Part shown: positions 16,791 through 28,371 of the stretch, in pieces | How positions within the stretch are numbered: the stretch's first letter is position 1 | How the letters are laid out: every line of letters begins with the position of its first letter | Source of the DNA: Caulobacter sp. | GTDB lineage: Bacteria; Pseudomonadota; Alphaproteobacteria; Caulobacterales; Caulobacteraceae | DNA length: 50,515 nt | Assembly (NCBI GenBank): GCA_019636175.1 | Contig: JAHBYC010000019.1 | Span: forward strand, 1-50,515 | Direction of reading: 5' to 3' | The notes under the pieces: model-generated | What the model was told of the DNA's origin: nothing | Seen by the model: only the letters and a program-made list of their open reading frames with translations | Database searches by the model: none | Translations under genes and position numbers: made by a program

Positions 16791-17056
16791 CCCGCCGTGG
16801 AGGCGACGGCGGCTGGCGCTGAATTTCTCCGACGCGAGCCAGTTTTTCTCGGCTACTCGCTGTTATTCCGGAAATTCCTTGCGATCATCGCAAAATAAGT
16901 CGATGATGTTTCATCGAATTCGTCTTGGTTCGGCCGTATATCCCTGTTTCAAAATCTGAAACCCCCGGACCTGCATCCCCGATCCTTCTCGAAGCTTGAT
17001 TGCCTGTGCGAAGCATTCGTGCGGGCCAATTCCATACACCAAAGGACTAAATTCAA
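16791..17056 (+). promoter_or_regulatory. AT-enriched leader of the cold-shock gene
   Basis: The 266 bases after carA begin with a GC hairpin (CCGCCGT/ACGGCGG, 16792-16812) that has no U-run. A stretch richer in A+T than most of the window follows. Within it are two small stem-loops, GCGA-TCA-TCGC at 16881-16891 and CGATGA-TGTT-TCATCG at 16901-16916. Long structured leaders are usual for cspA-type genes and can act as temperature-sensitive RNA elements; that role here is inference. Confidence 0.5.
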
Positions 17057-17263
17057 ATGGCTACCGGCACCGTCAAGTGGTTCAACGGCACCAAGGGCTA
17101 CGGCTTCATTCAACCCGATGAAGGCGGTGCCGACGTGTTCGTCCACATCTCCGCGGTGGAGAAGGCCGGCCTGCGTTCGCTGAACGAAGGCCAGAAGGTC
17201 AGCTACGACCTGGAACGCGACAGCCGCAGCGGCAAGATGTCCGCGGGCAATCTGCAGGCGTAG
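17057..17263 (+). CDS. CspA-family cold-shock protein
   Basis: A 68-residue single cold-shock domain. Both RNA-binding motifs are present: RNP1 in 'KGYGFIQPD' and RNP2 in '[10 protein letters not shown]', and the protein starts with the typical '[18 protein letters not shown]' order. Such proteins bind single-stranded RNA or DNA and keep mRNA unfolded at low temperature or in stationary phase. It is preceded by a long leader, and a strong rho-independent terminator lies 40 bases downstream, so it is a monocistronic unit placed between carA and carB. Confidence 0.95.
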   Translation: MATGTVKWFNGTKGYGFIQPDEGGADVFVHISAVEKAGLRSLNEGQKVSYDLERDSRSGKMSAGNLQA

Positions 17264-17303
17264 GTCAAAACCAGACCGCTTCACGGCGGACTGTGATCAC
17301 AGG

Positions 17304-17337
17304 CGGGCCGGTTCCTCAACGGGAGCCGGCCCGTTTT
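17304..17337 (+). terminator. Rho-independent terminator of the cold-shock gene
   Basis: CGGGCCGG (17304-17311) pairs perfectly with CCGGCCCG (17326-17333) across a 14-base loop and is followed by TTTT. It is positioned 40 bases after the csp stop codon. Confidence 0.85.
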
Positions 17338-17487
17338 GCGTTGAGGAACCATAGGCCGGCCGCCACCGCCTCCCAGCCACCCCATCCCACGCTCCCGCCA
17401 CCCCCGGACTTGTTCCCGGGGAAACGGAGGGGAGGATCGATAGGCGAGACGCCGGAGAAATTCGCGATCAGACGTCGAAGCGGACCC

Positions 17488-17904
17488 CTACTCCGCTTCC
17501 CTCATCACCGTATTGCCCTCCCCCGGCGGGGTCTGGTCGATGACCAGCAGGACGACCGGGACGTCGCCCAGCGCCGTTCCGGTATGCCATTGGCCGCGGG
17601 CCTCGATGATGGTCTCGCCGGGGCCGTATTCCACCGAGGTTCCGGTATCGAGGTTGCTGACCCTGATGCGGCCGGACTCGACGAAGCCGAAACGCTGGTG
17701 GGGGTGCTTGTGAACCGGAAGAGTGGCGCCGGCCGGGATCGTCACGCGGGTCACCGTCACCTCGACCGCGCCGTCTCCCGGCACAATCGGCTGGCCCGTG
17801 TTGGTGACGTCGTATTTGCCCAGCGGGACCGCTTCCGGAGCCTGGGCCATGGCGGGCGCCGCCAGTCCAAGGGCCAGAACAGCGGCGAAGGCGATGGCTT
17901 TCAT
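17488..17904 (-). CDS. Secreted single-domain cupin protein
   Basis: A 138-residue protein with a Sec signal peptide (residues 1-20, ending PAMA). The mature part is one cupin barrel. Motif 1 reads 'PAGATLPVHKHPHQRFGFVESGRI', supplying H65, H67 and E76, and motif 2 supplies H107 ('GQWHTG'), so a metal site is likely. Periplasmic cupins of this kind have been linked to varied dioxygenase, isomerase or binding roles; none can be assigned. It is on the opposite strand to its neighbours and separates the cold-shock gene from carB. Confidence 0.85.
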   Translation of the reverse strand: MKAIAFAAVLALGLAAPAMAQAPEAVPLGKYDVTNTGQPIVPGDGAVEVTVTRVTIPAGATLPVHKHPHQRFGFVESGRIRVSNLDTGTSVEYGPGETIIEARGQWHTGTALGDVPVVLLVIDQTPPGEGNTVMREAE

Positions 17905-18086
17905 GATGTTTTCTCCCCGTCGCCAGTCTGGGCCAGACGGAGGATCAGGGAAAGAGCCGCGGCGAGTGTTGGGGACTTGCCCTGCCCCCCTCCCCCCTCT
18001 AAACGGGCGGCTTAGCCTGCACGCTGAACTTCAGGGCCGGGCGCGCCGTGGCGCGACCGCCTTTTCGCACGAGTATCCGGACCGCC

Positions 18087-21380
<3,294 letters not shown>

Positions 21381-21389
21381 AGACGCCCC

Positions 21390-21642
21390 ACGCCTCCCCC
21401 CTCGGGGGAGGGCAATCGCATCCGAACTTGCCATCCCCTTTTTCCGTCATCCCGGAAGACCGCGAAGCGGGCTATCCGGGACCCAGGGGCGAGTGATCTG
21501 GCTATCGAACGCAGCTTTGCGGCCGTGCGCTGCAACCCCTGGGTCCCGGATAAGCGCTACGCGCTTTCCGGGATGACGGGGAAGTTCCATATGCGATTGC
21601 CCTCCCCCACACCGGCGCTGCGCGCCTGGGGGAGGAGCGCTC
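21390..21642. repeat. Nested palindrome: family A copy 2 inside an outer family C inverted repeat
   Basis: The outer arms are GGGGGAGGGCAATCGCAT (ending 21421) and ATGCGATTGCCCTCCCCC (from about 21590), with further matches inward (GAACTT and AAGTTC). The inner element at 21444-21579 is family A, with 14-base ends CCGTCATCCCGGAA and TTCCGGGATGACGG and an inner pair CCGGGACCCAGGGG and CCCCTGGGTCCCGG. It begins ten bases after the carB stop codon. Confidence 0.8.
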
Positions 21643-21662
21643 ACTCCCTGAAAAAACTCATC

Positions 21663-21889
21663 CCGATTGGCGCCGTCCAGCCCGCCGCCCTTCAGGCAGC
21701 AGCGCTTGAAACAACCTCCGTGAGCCGCAGGGGCAGAGGTCGTTGCGGCCGAGTTTTTCGACGAGTTCCTTGTCGCCATGGACCATCCGCAGCCCGCGTT
21801 TGACGCGCGTCTCGGAGGGGAAGCCCTTACGGCGCTTGGACGTGACCTCGAAAGCAGTCGAAGTCGGCGGGATCGTGTGGCTTGCGCAT
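21663..21889 (-). pseudogene. Frameshifted SEC-C metal-binding-motif protein
   Basis: Three reading frames together encode a small SEC-C protein. From an ATG at 21889, with GGGAGG five bases upstream, the first frame gives '[13 protein letters not shown]'. The frame then shifts by one base near 21851 to give '[43 protein letters not shown]'-type sequence. A second one-base shift near 21713 is needed to continue with '[20 protein letters not shown]'. A third possible shift in a run of six T near 21660 would restore a prompt stop. SEC-C motifs (CxCx..CC) bind zinc. Either the gene is decaying or the sequence has single-base errors here. Confidence 0.75.
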
Positions 21890-22001
21890 GACAGCCTCCC
21901 TTTCACAGTTGACCGCGCGCTCCTATCACTGCCGCGACAACGGCGATAGGTCGCCGGCGCCACAGAGCGGATGTGAAAAGCCTGATCACACGCCACCACC
22001 G

Positions 22002-22041
22002 CCCCCATACCGGCGCTGCCCGCCTGGGGGGAAGCGCGCCC
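22002..22041. repeat. Degenerate family C hairpin unit
   Basis: CCCCCATACCGGCGCTGCCC followed by GCCTGGGGGGAAGCGC is a weakened copy of the unit at 21600-21642 (CCCCCACACCGGCGCTGCGC followed by GCCTGGGGGAGGAGCGC). It lies about 55 bases before the GST gene. Confidence 0.5.
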
Positions 22042-22095
22042 CCTTGCTTACGCCGTAAGTCACCCTAGGTTGACGGTCACACCAGGGGAACCGCC

Positions 22096-22758
22096 ATGAT
22101 CATCGTCCACCACCTCAACAACTCCCGCTCCCAGCGCGTGCTGTGGCTGCTGGAGGAGCTTGGCCTGCCCTACGAGATCGTCCACCACCAGCGCGACCCC
22201 AAGACCATGCTGGCCCCGGACTCGCTGAAGGCGGTGCATCCGCTGGGCAAGTCGCCGGTGATCGTCGACGAGGGCCGGACCATCGCCGAGACCGGGGCGA
22301 TCATCGAATATCTGGTCGAGAAGGCCGGCGGCATGATGCGCCCCGCCGCCGGGACCCCCGAGCGTCTGGCCTGGACCTACTGGCTGCACTACGCCGAGGG
22401 GTCGGCCATGCCGCCGCTGCTGATGAAGCTGGTGTTCAGCGCCCTGCCCGAGCGGGCGCCGATGCTGATGAAGCCGCTGGTGAAGGGGGTGTCCGGCCAG
22501 GCGTTGAAGGGCTTTGTCGATCCGCAACTGAAGACCCATTTCGACTACTGGGAAAGCGAGCTTGGCAAGACCGCCTGGTTCGCCGGCCCGGCCATGACCG
22601 CCGCCGACGTGATGATGAGCTTCCCTCTGGAAGCGGCCGACCAGCGCGGCGACGTCCGCAACGGCCGCCCACGGGTCAGCGCCTTCCTTGACGCCATCCA
22701 CGCCCGCCCGGCCTACCGCGCCGCGCTGGAAAAGGGCGGCCCCTACGATTTCGCCTGA
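22096..22758 (+). CDS. Glutathione S-transferase family protein
   Basis: A 220-residue cytoplasmic protein with the two-domain GST fold. The N-terminal thioredoxin-like domain shows 'IIVHHLNNSRSQRVLWLLEELGLPYEIV', in which the serine of 'NNSRS' is the candidate catalytic residue, and the SNAIL-type segment 'IAETGAIIEYLVEK', which binds the gamma-glutamyl part of glutathione. The C-terminal helical domain ends 'AFLDAIHARPAYRAALEKGGPY'. It may conjugate glutathione to electrophiles, but bacterial GST substrates are rarely predictable. The start at 22096 is preceded by CCAGGGGAACC. Confidence 0.9.
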   Translation: MIIVHHLNNSRSQRVLWLLEELGLPYEIVHHQRDPKTMLAPDSLKAVHPLGKSPVIVDEGRTIAETGAIIEYLVEKAGGMMRPAAGTPERLAWTYWLHYAEGSAMPPLLMKLVFSALPERAPMLMKPLVKGVSGQALKGFVDPQLKTHFDYWESELGKTAWFAGPAMTAADVMMSFPLEAADQRGDVRNGRPRVSAFLDAIHARPAYRAALEKGGPYDFA

Positions 22759-22834
22759 CATCTGCCACCACCCGCAAAAAGGACGTCATGCTGACTAGGC
22801 TCAATCAACATTCGGCGACTTGATCCCCCGTTTT

Positions 22835-22945
22835 CCGCTCTCCCCGGCGAAGGCTGGGGCCCATCCGCCTGAGCGCCAGATTGTCACGACAATTCGGCCG
22901 GCAAAGCGCCAGCAACTGGATCCCGGCCTTCGCCGGGAAGAGCGG
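22835..22945. repeat. Palindromic repeat, family D
   Basis: CCGCTCTCCCCGGCGAAGGC at the left end is matched in inverse by GGCCTTCGCCGGGAAGAGCGG at the right end, with TGGGGCCCATCC and TGGATCCC as an inner pair. It resembles widespread intergenic palindromes of alphaproteobacteria. It lies in the gap between the GST gene and the convergent GNAT gene. Confidence 0.7.
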
Positions 22946-23020
22946 AATACTACAAATCGCCCGACCGTCGGTTGGCGCTGCGATCCCTCGGATCAAGTGT
23001 AGAAGCACGCACGCTGCCCG

Positions 23021-23539
23021 CTACAACGCCAGCGCCAGGACCACATCGTCATAGACGTTCGCCCCGACCTGGAAGCGCCGCGTCCCGACCTGCACAAAGC
23101 CATTGCGCCTGTAGAAGGCGATGGCCCGGTGGTTTTCGCCATAGGCCCCCAGCAGGAGACGTTTTCCGCCCCTCTCCCTCGCCGCCTCCCGCGCCGCCGA
23201 CATCAGCGCCGGGCCCACACCGGCGCCATGAAACCGGTGAAGGGCGTAGATGCGCTTCAGTTCGATGTCGCCGTCGCCGATCTCGACCGGCAGGTCCGGC
23301 GGACTGAGCATGGCGTAGCCGACCGGGGCGTCGCCGGGGTCCACCACCGCCAGGAACAGCGCCACATCCTCCTGGACAAGCAGGTTCTCATAGGCCTTCG
23401 CGGCATGGATGCGCTGGTTGTGGGCCAGGATGTCGCCGCCATCGACGATCCCTGAATAGGTCTCCAGAAATGTCGCCTGGGCCACCGCCGCCAGCCGCGC
23501 GCCGTCGCCCGCGCGACAGGCCCTGATCTCGAACGTCAT
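23021..23539 (-). CDS. GNAT-family N-acetyltransferase
   Basis: A 172-residue single GNAT domain. The acetyl-CoA-binding motif A appears as 'ELKRIYALHRFHGAGVGPALMSAAREAARERGGKRLLLGA', a variant of the Q/RxxGxG/A loop (HFHGAGVG), and motif B as 'NHRAIAFYRRNGFVQVGTRRFQVG'. It transfers an acetyl group from acetyl-CoA to an unknown amine in the cytoplasm. The start at 23539 and the neighbouring permease stop at 23577 lie 37 bases apart on the same strand, so the two genes may be co-transcribed. Confidence 0.88.
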   Translation of the reverse strand: MTFEIRACRAGDGARLAAVAQATFLETYSGIVDGGDILAHNQRIHAAKAYENLLVQEDVALFLAVVDPGDAPVGYAMLSPPDLPVEIGDGDIELKRIYALHRFHGAGVGPALMSAAREAARERGGKRLLLGAYGENHRAIAFYRRNGFVQVGTRRFQVGANVYDDVVLALAL

Positions 23540-23576
23540 CCCTTCCCCCTCTTGCCGGCCCTGGATACCCGGCGAT

Positions 23577-24413
23577 CTAGCCCGACGCCAGCAGCAGCGC
23601 CGCTCCGGCGGCGATGGCGGCGATGCCCGCCATCCGCCCCCCGGTCAGTCGCTCCTTGAGGAAGACCACGGCGATCACCACCGCGAACAGGATCGAGGTC
23701 TCGCGCAGGGCCGCCAGCCGGGGGGTGTCGCCCAGCCGCAGCGCCCAAAGCGCAAGCCCATAGGTCAGGATGGACAGCGCCCCCGCCGCCAGACCCGCCT
23801 TCCACTCGCTGCGGGCGGCGGCGAAGAACACCGGCCCTCGCCAGACCACGAACAGGGCCGAGATGCCGAACCCGAGGGTCAGGAACACCCAGACAATGTA
23901 GCTGGGCGCGCTGGGCGCCGCCCTCACCCCCTGGGCGTCGATGACGGTGTAGGTGGCGATGCAGGCGCCGGTGGCCAGGGCCCAGCCCAGAGCCCGCCGG
24001 TCCACATGCCGGCCCAGACCAACAGTCAGCACACCGGTCGAAACCAGGCCGATGCCGACCGCCGTCATCCAGCCGATCGGCTCATCGAACAGGGCCACCG
24101 CGGCCACCGCCGCCAGCAACGGCGCCACGCCGCGCAGGATGGGATAGGCCACGGTCATGTCGGCCCGCTCGAAGGCCTTGATCAGGCAGATGAGGTAGAC
24201 CAGATGCGTCGCCCAGCTCCCCGCCAGCCAACCCCAGGCCCCGGTCGGCAGGGGAACGACGAAGGCCAGTGGCAGGATGATCAGGCCCGAAAAGCCGTCG
24301 ATCATCGCCCGGCTGGACATCTTGTCCCGCCCCGACTTGAGGATCGCGTTGACCACCGCATGGATCGCGCCGGAAGCCAGCATCATCAGGGCGGCGATGG
24401 GGAGGGCGGTCAT
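23577..24413 (-). CDS. EamA/DMT-family transporter
   Basis: A 278-residue inner-membrane protein with about ten helices in two EamA repeats; the first ends near 'VAALFDEPIGWMTAVGIGLVSTGVLTVGL' and the second near 'VVIAVVFLKERLTGGRMAGIAAIAAGAALLL', each with the family's acidic-Pro or KER-type motif before the last helix. Members export or import amino acids and other small metabolites; the substrate here is unknown. I start it at the ATG at 24413; the open frame continues upstream only through repeat sequence. It is followed by the GNAT gene on the same strand. Confidence 0.88.
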   Translation of the reverse strand: MTALPIAALMMLASGAIHAVVNAILKSGRDKMSSRAMIDGFSGLIILPLAFVVPLPTGAWGWLAGSWATHLVYLICLIKAFERADMTVAYPILRGVAPLLAAVAAVALFDEPIGWMTAVGIGLVSTGVLTVGLGRHVDRRALGWALATGACIATYTVIDAQGVRAAPSAPSYIVWVFLTLGFGISALFVVWRGPVFFAAARSEWKAGLAAGALSILTYGLALWALRLGDTPRLAALRETSILFAVVIAVVFLKERLTGGRMAGIAAIAAGAALLLASG

Positions 24414-24728
24414 GGGGCGGGTAGACTGGGCCGCTGACGCGCGGTCAGGCAAGCACCGCGTTCGCGCCTTCCCCAAAACGTCGTCATGCTGGGTAGCGAC
24501 CCTGCAGCGGTCGCGTGTCGAAGCACGCATTGGCGGTAACAGCGCGCGGCCTCGGGTTTGCGTCCTTCGACACGCTCCTGTCGGGGCTACTCGGGATGAC
24601 GATGTCGGGGGTCGTTACACCTCCTCCACCGGGACCTCCGCCGCACCACACCGACGAACGCGGCGCCAAGGCCTCTTGCCGGGAGCCGCGCGCAATGCTG
24701 AAAGCCCCTCCTCGCCGGGGCTCCATTT
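24414..24728. other. 315-base gap between divergent genes, mostly repeat sequence
   Basis: The centre is the family B doublet at 24482-24601. The flanks should contain the promoters for the EamA and acyltransferase genes, but I see no clear consensus. No gene was recognised. Confidence 0.5.
24482..24601. repeat. Palindromic doublet repeat, family B, copy 3 (inverted order)
   Basis: The first unit runs from CGTCATGCTGGGTAGCGACC to GTGTCGAAGCACGC (24482-24528), and the second, inverted, from GCGTCCTTCGACACGC to CTACTCGGGATGACG (24560-24601). The CGTCAT ends face outward, the reverse of copies 1 and 2. Confidence 0.78.
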
Positions 24729-26579
24729 GTGAAACACCGCACTGACATCGACGGCCTCAGGGGCCTGGCCGTGCTGGCGGTGTTCGCCGGGCACCTGGGC
24801 CTGACCGGCGCGCCCGGCGGGTTCGTCGGCGTCGATGTCTTCTTCGTCGTTTCCGGCTTTGTCATCGCCCAGGTGGTCGCCCACCGTCACGCCGCGGGCC
24901 GATTTTCCCTGGTCGACTTCTGGGAACGGCGAACGCGGCGGCTCATGCCGGCGGTGCTGGTGGTCATCGCCGCGACCACGGCCATGGCCTGTTTCCACAT
25001 GTTCCCCGACGAGCTGGTTACCTTCGCCGGGTCCAGCCTCTCGACCCTGGCCTTCGCCGCCAACCTCTGGTTCTGGCAGACCATCAGCTACTTCGCCGCC
25101 CCGCCGGACATGCACCCCCTGCTGCACGCCTGGTCGCTGGGGGTTGAGGAACAGTTCTACATCGTCTTCCCCCTGCTGATGGCCGCCGGCTGGCGCTGGT
25201 TTCCGAAAGTCCTGAAGCCGGTGCTGGGCCTGCTGGCCCTGGCCTCATTCGCTATCGGGGTCTGGTGGGCGAAGGACCATGTCTCGGCCGATTTCTACCT
25301 GCCGGTCAGCCGCGCCTGGGAGCTGTTGCTGGGCGTCCTGCTGTCCCTGGGCGCCCTTCCGACCCCGAAGGACCGGCGGGTCCGCGCGGCCATTGGCGCG
25401 GCCGGACTGGCGATGATCCTGTGGGCCATGGCGACCTATCAGCCCTGGACGGTGATGCCCGGAACCGCGGCCCTCCTGCCCTGCCTGGGCGCCCTTCTGC
25501 TGCTGGCGGCGGGGGAGGACACCCCGACGGGCGCCCTGCTGTCGATCCCCCCGCTGCGCTTCTACGGAGCCATCTCCTACAGCCTGTATCTGTGGCATTG
25601 GCCGCTGATTTCCTTCCAGCGGATGATGTACGGCCAGCAGACCGGAGCGGAGGGCGCGCTGGCGGTCTTCGTCCTGGCCGTGGTGCTGGCGACCCTCAGC
25701 TGGCGGTTCATCGAGACCCCGATCCGCGACCGCCGCGACGGCCTGTCAACCGGCCGCTTCTATCTGGTCGCCCTGGCGGCCACCCTGCTGGTCGCCGCGC
25801 CCTCGGCGGCGATCCTGGTCACCGGCGGCCTGCCGGGCCGCTTCAGCCCCGAGGTCTACGCCATCGCCCGCAGCGCCGTCAGAACCGAGCGGCGCCAGGA
25901 GGCCTGCCTGCCCAGCCCTGACGGCGCCCTCGCCGACTGGCCCGCCGGATGCCTCGACCGCGCGCCCGACCGGCCCAACTGGCTGCTGATGGGCGACAGC
26001 CACGCCAACCACCTGTGGTTCGGCCTCAGCCAGTCCCATCCCGACATCAACCTGATGCAGGCGACGGTCTCCAACTGTCGCATGACCCTGGCCCCGGCCG
26101 ACGGCGCCACCGCCCAGTGCCGCCGTCTGGCCGACCGGCTGTTTGGCGAGGTCCTGACCAGGGCCCCGCCCGGGCGGGTCTATCTGGCCGGCCTCTGGCG
26201 TCCGGGCGACGAGGCGGCGGTGGCCGAGACCCTGGCCTGGCTGAAGGCCCGAAACATCCCCGTGACCCTGATCGGCCCCGCGCCGACCTATGAGCAGAGC
26301 GTGCCCCGCCTGCTGGCCCTGGCCCGGCACCTGGGCCAGCCGGACCTGCCCTATCACCGCCGCCTGCCTGACGCCGACCGCATGGAGCCGGCGATGCGGG
26401 ATGTCGCGCGGTCCGCCGGCGTTCCGTATCTGTCGATCATGCAAGCCATCTGTCCTCGCGGCGTCTGCGAGCTGACGACGCCGGACGGCAAGCCCATGCA
26501 ATGGGACGAGGGGCACCTGTCGCGGGATGGATCGCGGCTTGTCGGCCAGAGGCTGGCGGCGCAGGAATCCCGCCCCTGA
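24729..26579 (+). CDS. Membrane acyltransferase (acyltransferase-3) fused to a C-terminal SGNH domain
   Basis: A 616-residue OafA/OatA-type protein. Residues 1-370 form the multi-helix acyltransferase-3 domain, opening '[21 protein letters not shown]' with the catalytic-type H22, '[16 protein letters not shown]' and '[18 protein letters not shown]'. From about 415 an SGNH hydrolase domain follows, with G-D-S424 in '[12 protein letters not shown]' and the D593-x-x-H596 pair in 'WDEGHLS'. Such proteins take acyl groups across the inner membrane and place them on periplasmic sugars (O-antigen, peptidoglycan or exopolysaccharide). Translation starts at a GTG. The nearby sugar genes make glycan modification plausible but do not prove it. 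Confidence 0.92.
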   Translation: MKHRTDIDGLRGLAVLAVFAGHLGLTGAPGGFVGVDVFFVVSGFVIAQVVAHRHAAGRFSLVDFWERRTRRLMPAVLVVIAATTAMACFHMFPDELVTFAGSSLSTLAFAANLWFWQTISYFAAPPDMHPLLHAWSLGVEEQFYIVFPLLMAAGWRWFPKVLKPVLGLLALASFAIGVWWAKDHVSADFYLPVSRAWELLLGVLLSLGALPTPKDRRVRAAIGAAGLAMILWAMATYQPWTVMPGTAALLPCLGALLLLAAGEDTPTGALLSIPPLRFYGAISYSLYLWHWPLISFQRMMYGQQTGAEGALAVFVLAVVLATLSWRFIETPIRDRRDGLSTGRFYLVALAATLLVAAPSAAILVTGGLPGRFSPEVYAIARSAVRTERRQEACLPSPDGALADWPAGCLDRAPDRPNWLLMGDSHANHLWFGLSQSHPDINLMQATVSNCRMTLAPADGATAQCRRLADRLFGEVLTRAPPGRVYLAGLWRPGDEAAVAETLAWLKARNIPVTLIGPAPTYEQSVPRLLALARHLGQPDLPYHRRLPDADRMEPAMRDVARSAGVPYLSIMQAICPRGVCELTTPDGKPMQWDEGHLSRDGSRLVGQRLAAQESRP

Positions 26580-26733
26580 CGGCGTCCCCAAAGGAGCCTA
26601 TGTGGCGCCGCAGCATCACCCTTGCGTTTCATCGCGTCTGCGACTAGTTTCTGCGCCCCCGGTCGTCTGCGCCCACGGCCCGGAATATTTGAATAACTCC
26701 TTCTCTCAGGGCGAATCGAGCGAACTTTCCAAT

Positions 26734-27207
26734 ATGGAAAAGGTACCGATGACCGCCGGGGGCTACAGCGCCCTCGACGAAGAACTGAAGCGTTTGAAGA
26801 CGGTGGAGCGCCCGAGCGTGATCGCGGCGATCGCCGAGGCCCGCGCCCATGGCGACCTCAGCGAGAACGCCGAATACCATGCCGCCAAGGAGCGCCAGGG
26901 CTGGATCGAGGGCCGGATCGCCGAGATCGAGGACAAGATCGCCCGCGCCCAGGTCATCGACGTCTCCAAGCTTTCCGGCGCCCAGGTGAAGTTCGGCGCC
27001 ACCGTCAGCGTGATCGACGAGGACACCGAGGACGAGGCCCGCTACCAGATCGTCGGGGACCATGAGGCCGACGTTCGCGAAGGCCGCGTCTCGATCTCCT
27101 CGCCCATCGCCCGGGCGATGATCGGCAAGGAGCCGGGCGACGTGGTCGAGGTCAACACCCCCGGCGGCGTCAAGGCCTACGAAATCCTCAAGGTGGAGTG
27201 GCTCTAG
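26734..27207 (+). CDS. greA: Transcription elongation factor GreA
   Basis: A 157-residue protein that rescues backtracked RNA polymerase by stimulating transcript cleavage. The N-terminal coiled coil (about 8-77) contains the acidic tip '[17 protein letters not shown]', and the C-terminal FKBP-like domain ends '[21 protein letters not shown]'. I start it at the ATG at 26734 ([18 protein letters not shown]); the frame is open further upstream only by chance. The order carB, greA, DUF1022, trxB is, as I recall it, a common alphaproteobacterial arrangement, here interrupted by accessory genes. Confidence 0.96.
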   Translation: MEKVPMTAGGYSALDEELKRLKTVERPSVIAAIAEARAHGDLSENAEYHAAKERQGWIEGRIAEIEDKIARAQVIDVSKLSGAQVKFGATVSVIDEDTEDEARYQIVGDHEADVREGRVSISSPIARAMIGKEPGDVVEVNTPGGVKAYEILKVEWL

Positions 27208-27228
27208 CCACGCCGGCCCCGAACGGGC

Positions 27229-27261
27229 AGGACGCCTTCGCGGCGAGCCGCGGGGGCGCCT
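27229..27261 (+). terminator. Possible hairpin terminator after greA
   Basis: AGGACGCC and GCGG pair with CCGC and GGCGCCT to give an interrupted GC stem, followed by only TT. Without a U-run it may be only a pause or processing structure. Confidence 0.35.
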
Positions 27262-27321
27262 TGCCATGTCCGGTTCGCCCCCGCTTGCCAATCGCCGCCG
27301 GAAGGCCTTGAAGGTCACGCC

Positions 27322-28362
27322 ATGAGCAAAGCGCCCCGCCAGAGGAAGGTCGCCGACCCCGAAGCCGGAGGGGCCAGGCCGATCACCATCTGGGCGGTGT
27401 CGGACGGACGCGCGGGAATCCAGGCCCAGGCCGAGGGCCTGGCCGATGCGGTGGCCCGCCAGCGCAACGCCGTGGTCGTCATCAAGCGCATCGCCTGGAC
27501 CGGCCAGATCGGCCGCCTGCCCTGGTGGCTGAACCTGTTTCCGCGCCGCTGGCTGGCGGAGGGGTCCGACTTCAAGCCGCCCTGGCCCGACCTGATGATC
27601 GCCGCCGGCCGCGCCACCCTGCCCCTGTCGATCCGCATGCGCCGCTGGACCGGCGGCGGGACCTTCGTTGTCCAGATTCAGGACCCGCGCACCCCGCTGC
27701 ACTTCTTCGACCTCGTCGCCCCGCCCAATCATGACCGGGTCAAGGGCGACAACGTCGTCTCCATCATCGGCTCTCCCCACCGGGTCACCCCGGCGCGGCT
27801 GGAGGGCGACTACGCCCTGTTCGCCGACCGCATCGATCCCCTGCCTCATCCTCGGGTGGCGGTCCTGGTCGGCGGCAAGTCCAAGGCCTTCGACCTGACC
27901 CAGGATCGCGCCGCCGCCATCGCCAACGACCTGCAGGCGGCGCTGGAAGAGGCCGGCGGCAGTCTGCTGATGACCTTCTCGCGCCGCACGCCCCAGGCCG
28001 CACGCGATCTGCTGCGGGCCCGTCTGGGGCATCTGCCCGGGATCATCTGGGACGGCGAGGGCCCCAACCCCTATTTCGCCTTCCTGCAGGGCGCCGACCA
28101 TATCGCCGTCACCGAGGACAGCGCCAACATGGCCGCCGAAGCGGCCAGCACCGGCAAGCCGGTGCACATTCTCAAGCTGGTCGGCCAGAGCCTGAAGTTT
28201 CGCCTGTTCCACGAGGAGCTTCAGGCCAGCGGCGCGACCCGTCCCTTCGACGGCCATTTCAACGCCTGGCGCTATGAGCCCCTCCGCGAGACCGACCGGC
28301 TGGCCGCCGAGGTGCTGGCGCGAATGGACGCACGCGTTGTCCCGGACGGCGACGCGGCCTAG
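27322..28362 (+). CDS. ELM1/DUF1022-family protein (GT-B fold)
   Basis: A 346-residue member of the 'mitochondrial fission ELM1' family, named after the plant homologue and common in alphaproteobacteria. Signature segments are 'IWAVSDGRAGIQAQAEGLADAV', 'GGGTFVVQIQDPRTPLHFFDLVAPPNHD', 'SKAFDLTQDRAAAIANDLQAAL' and 'ADHIAVTEDSANMAAEAASTGKPVHIL'. The last segment resembles the nucleotide-sugar-binding half of GT-B glycosyltransferases, so a glycosyltransferase-like role at the envelope is possible. The bacterial function is not established. It precedes the PseF-like and PseG-like genes by nine bases in the same direction. Confidence 0.9.
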   Translation: MSKAPRQRKVADPEAGGARPITIWAVSDGRAGIQAQAEGLADAVARQRNAVVVIKRIAWTGQIGRLPWWLNLFPRRWLAEGSDFKPPWPDLMIAAGRATLPLSIRMRRWTGGGTFVVQIQDPRTPLHFFDLVAPPNHDRVKGDNVVSIIGSPHRVTPARLEGDYALFADRIDPLPHPRVAVLVGGKSKAFDLTQDRAAAIANDLQAALEEAGGSLLMTFSRRTPQAARDLLRARLGHLPGIIWDGEGPNPYFAFLQGADHIAVTEDSANMAAEAASTGKPVHILKLVGQSLKFRLFHEELQASGATRPFDGHFNAWRYEPLRETDRLAAEVLARMDARVVPDGDAA

Positions 28363-28371
28363 CCTCGGGGC

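Noticed and set aside
16792-16812. Hairpin after carA as a rho-independent terminator
   Set aside because: The stem is good but no U-run follows, so it is mentioned only as part of the csp leader.
22820-23008. Short ORFs on both strands between the GST and GNAT genes
   Set aside because: They translate the family D palindrome and have no ribosome site or family features.
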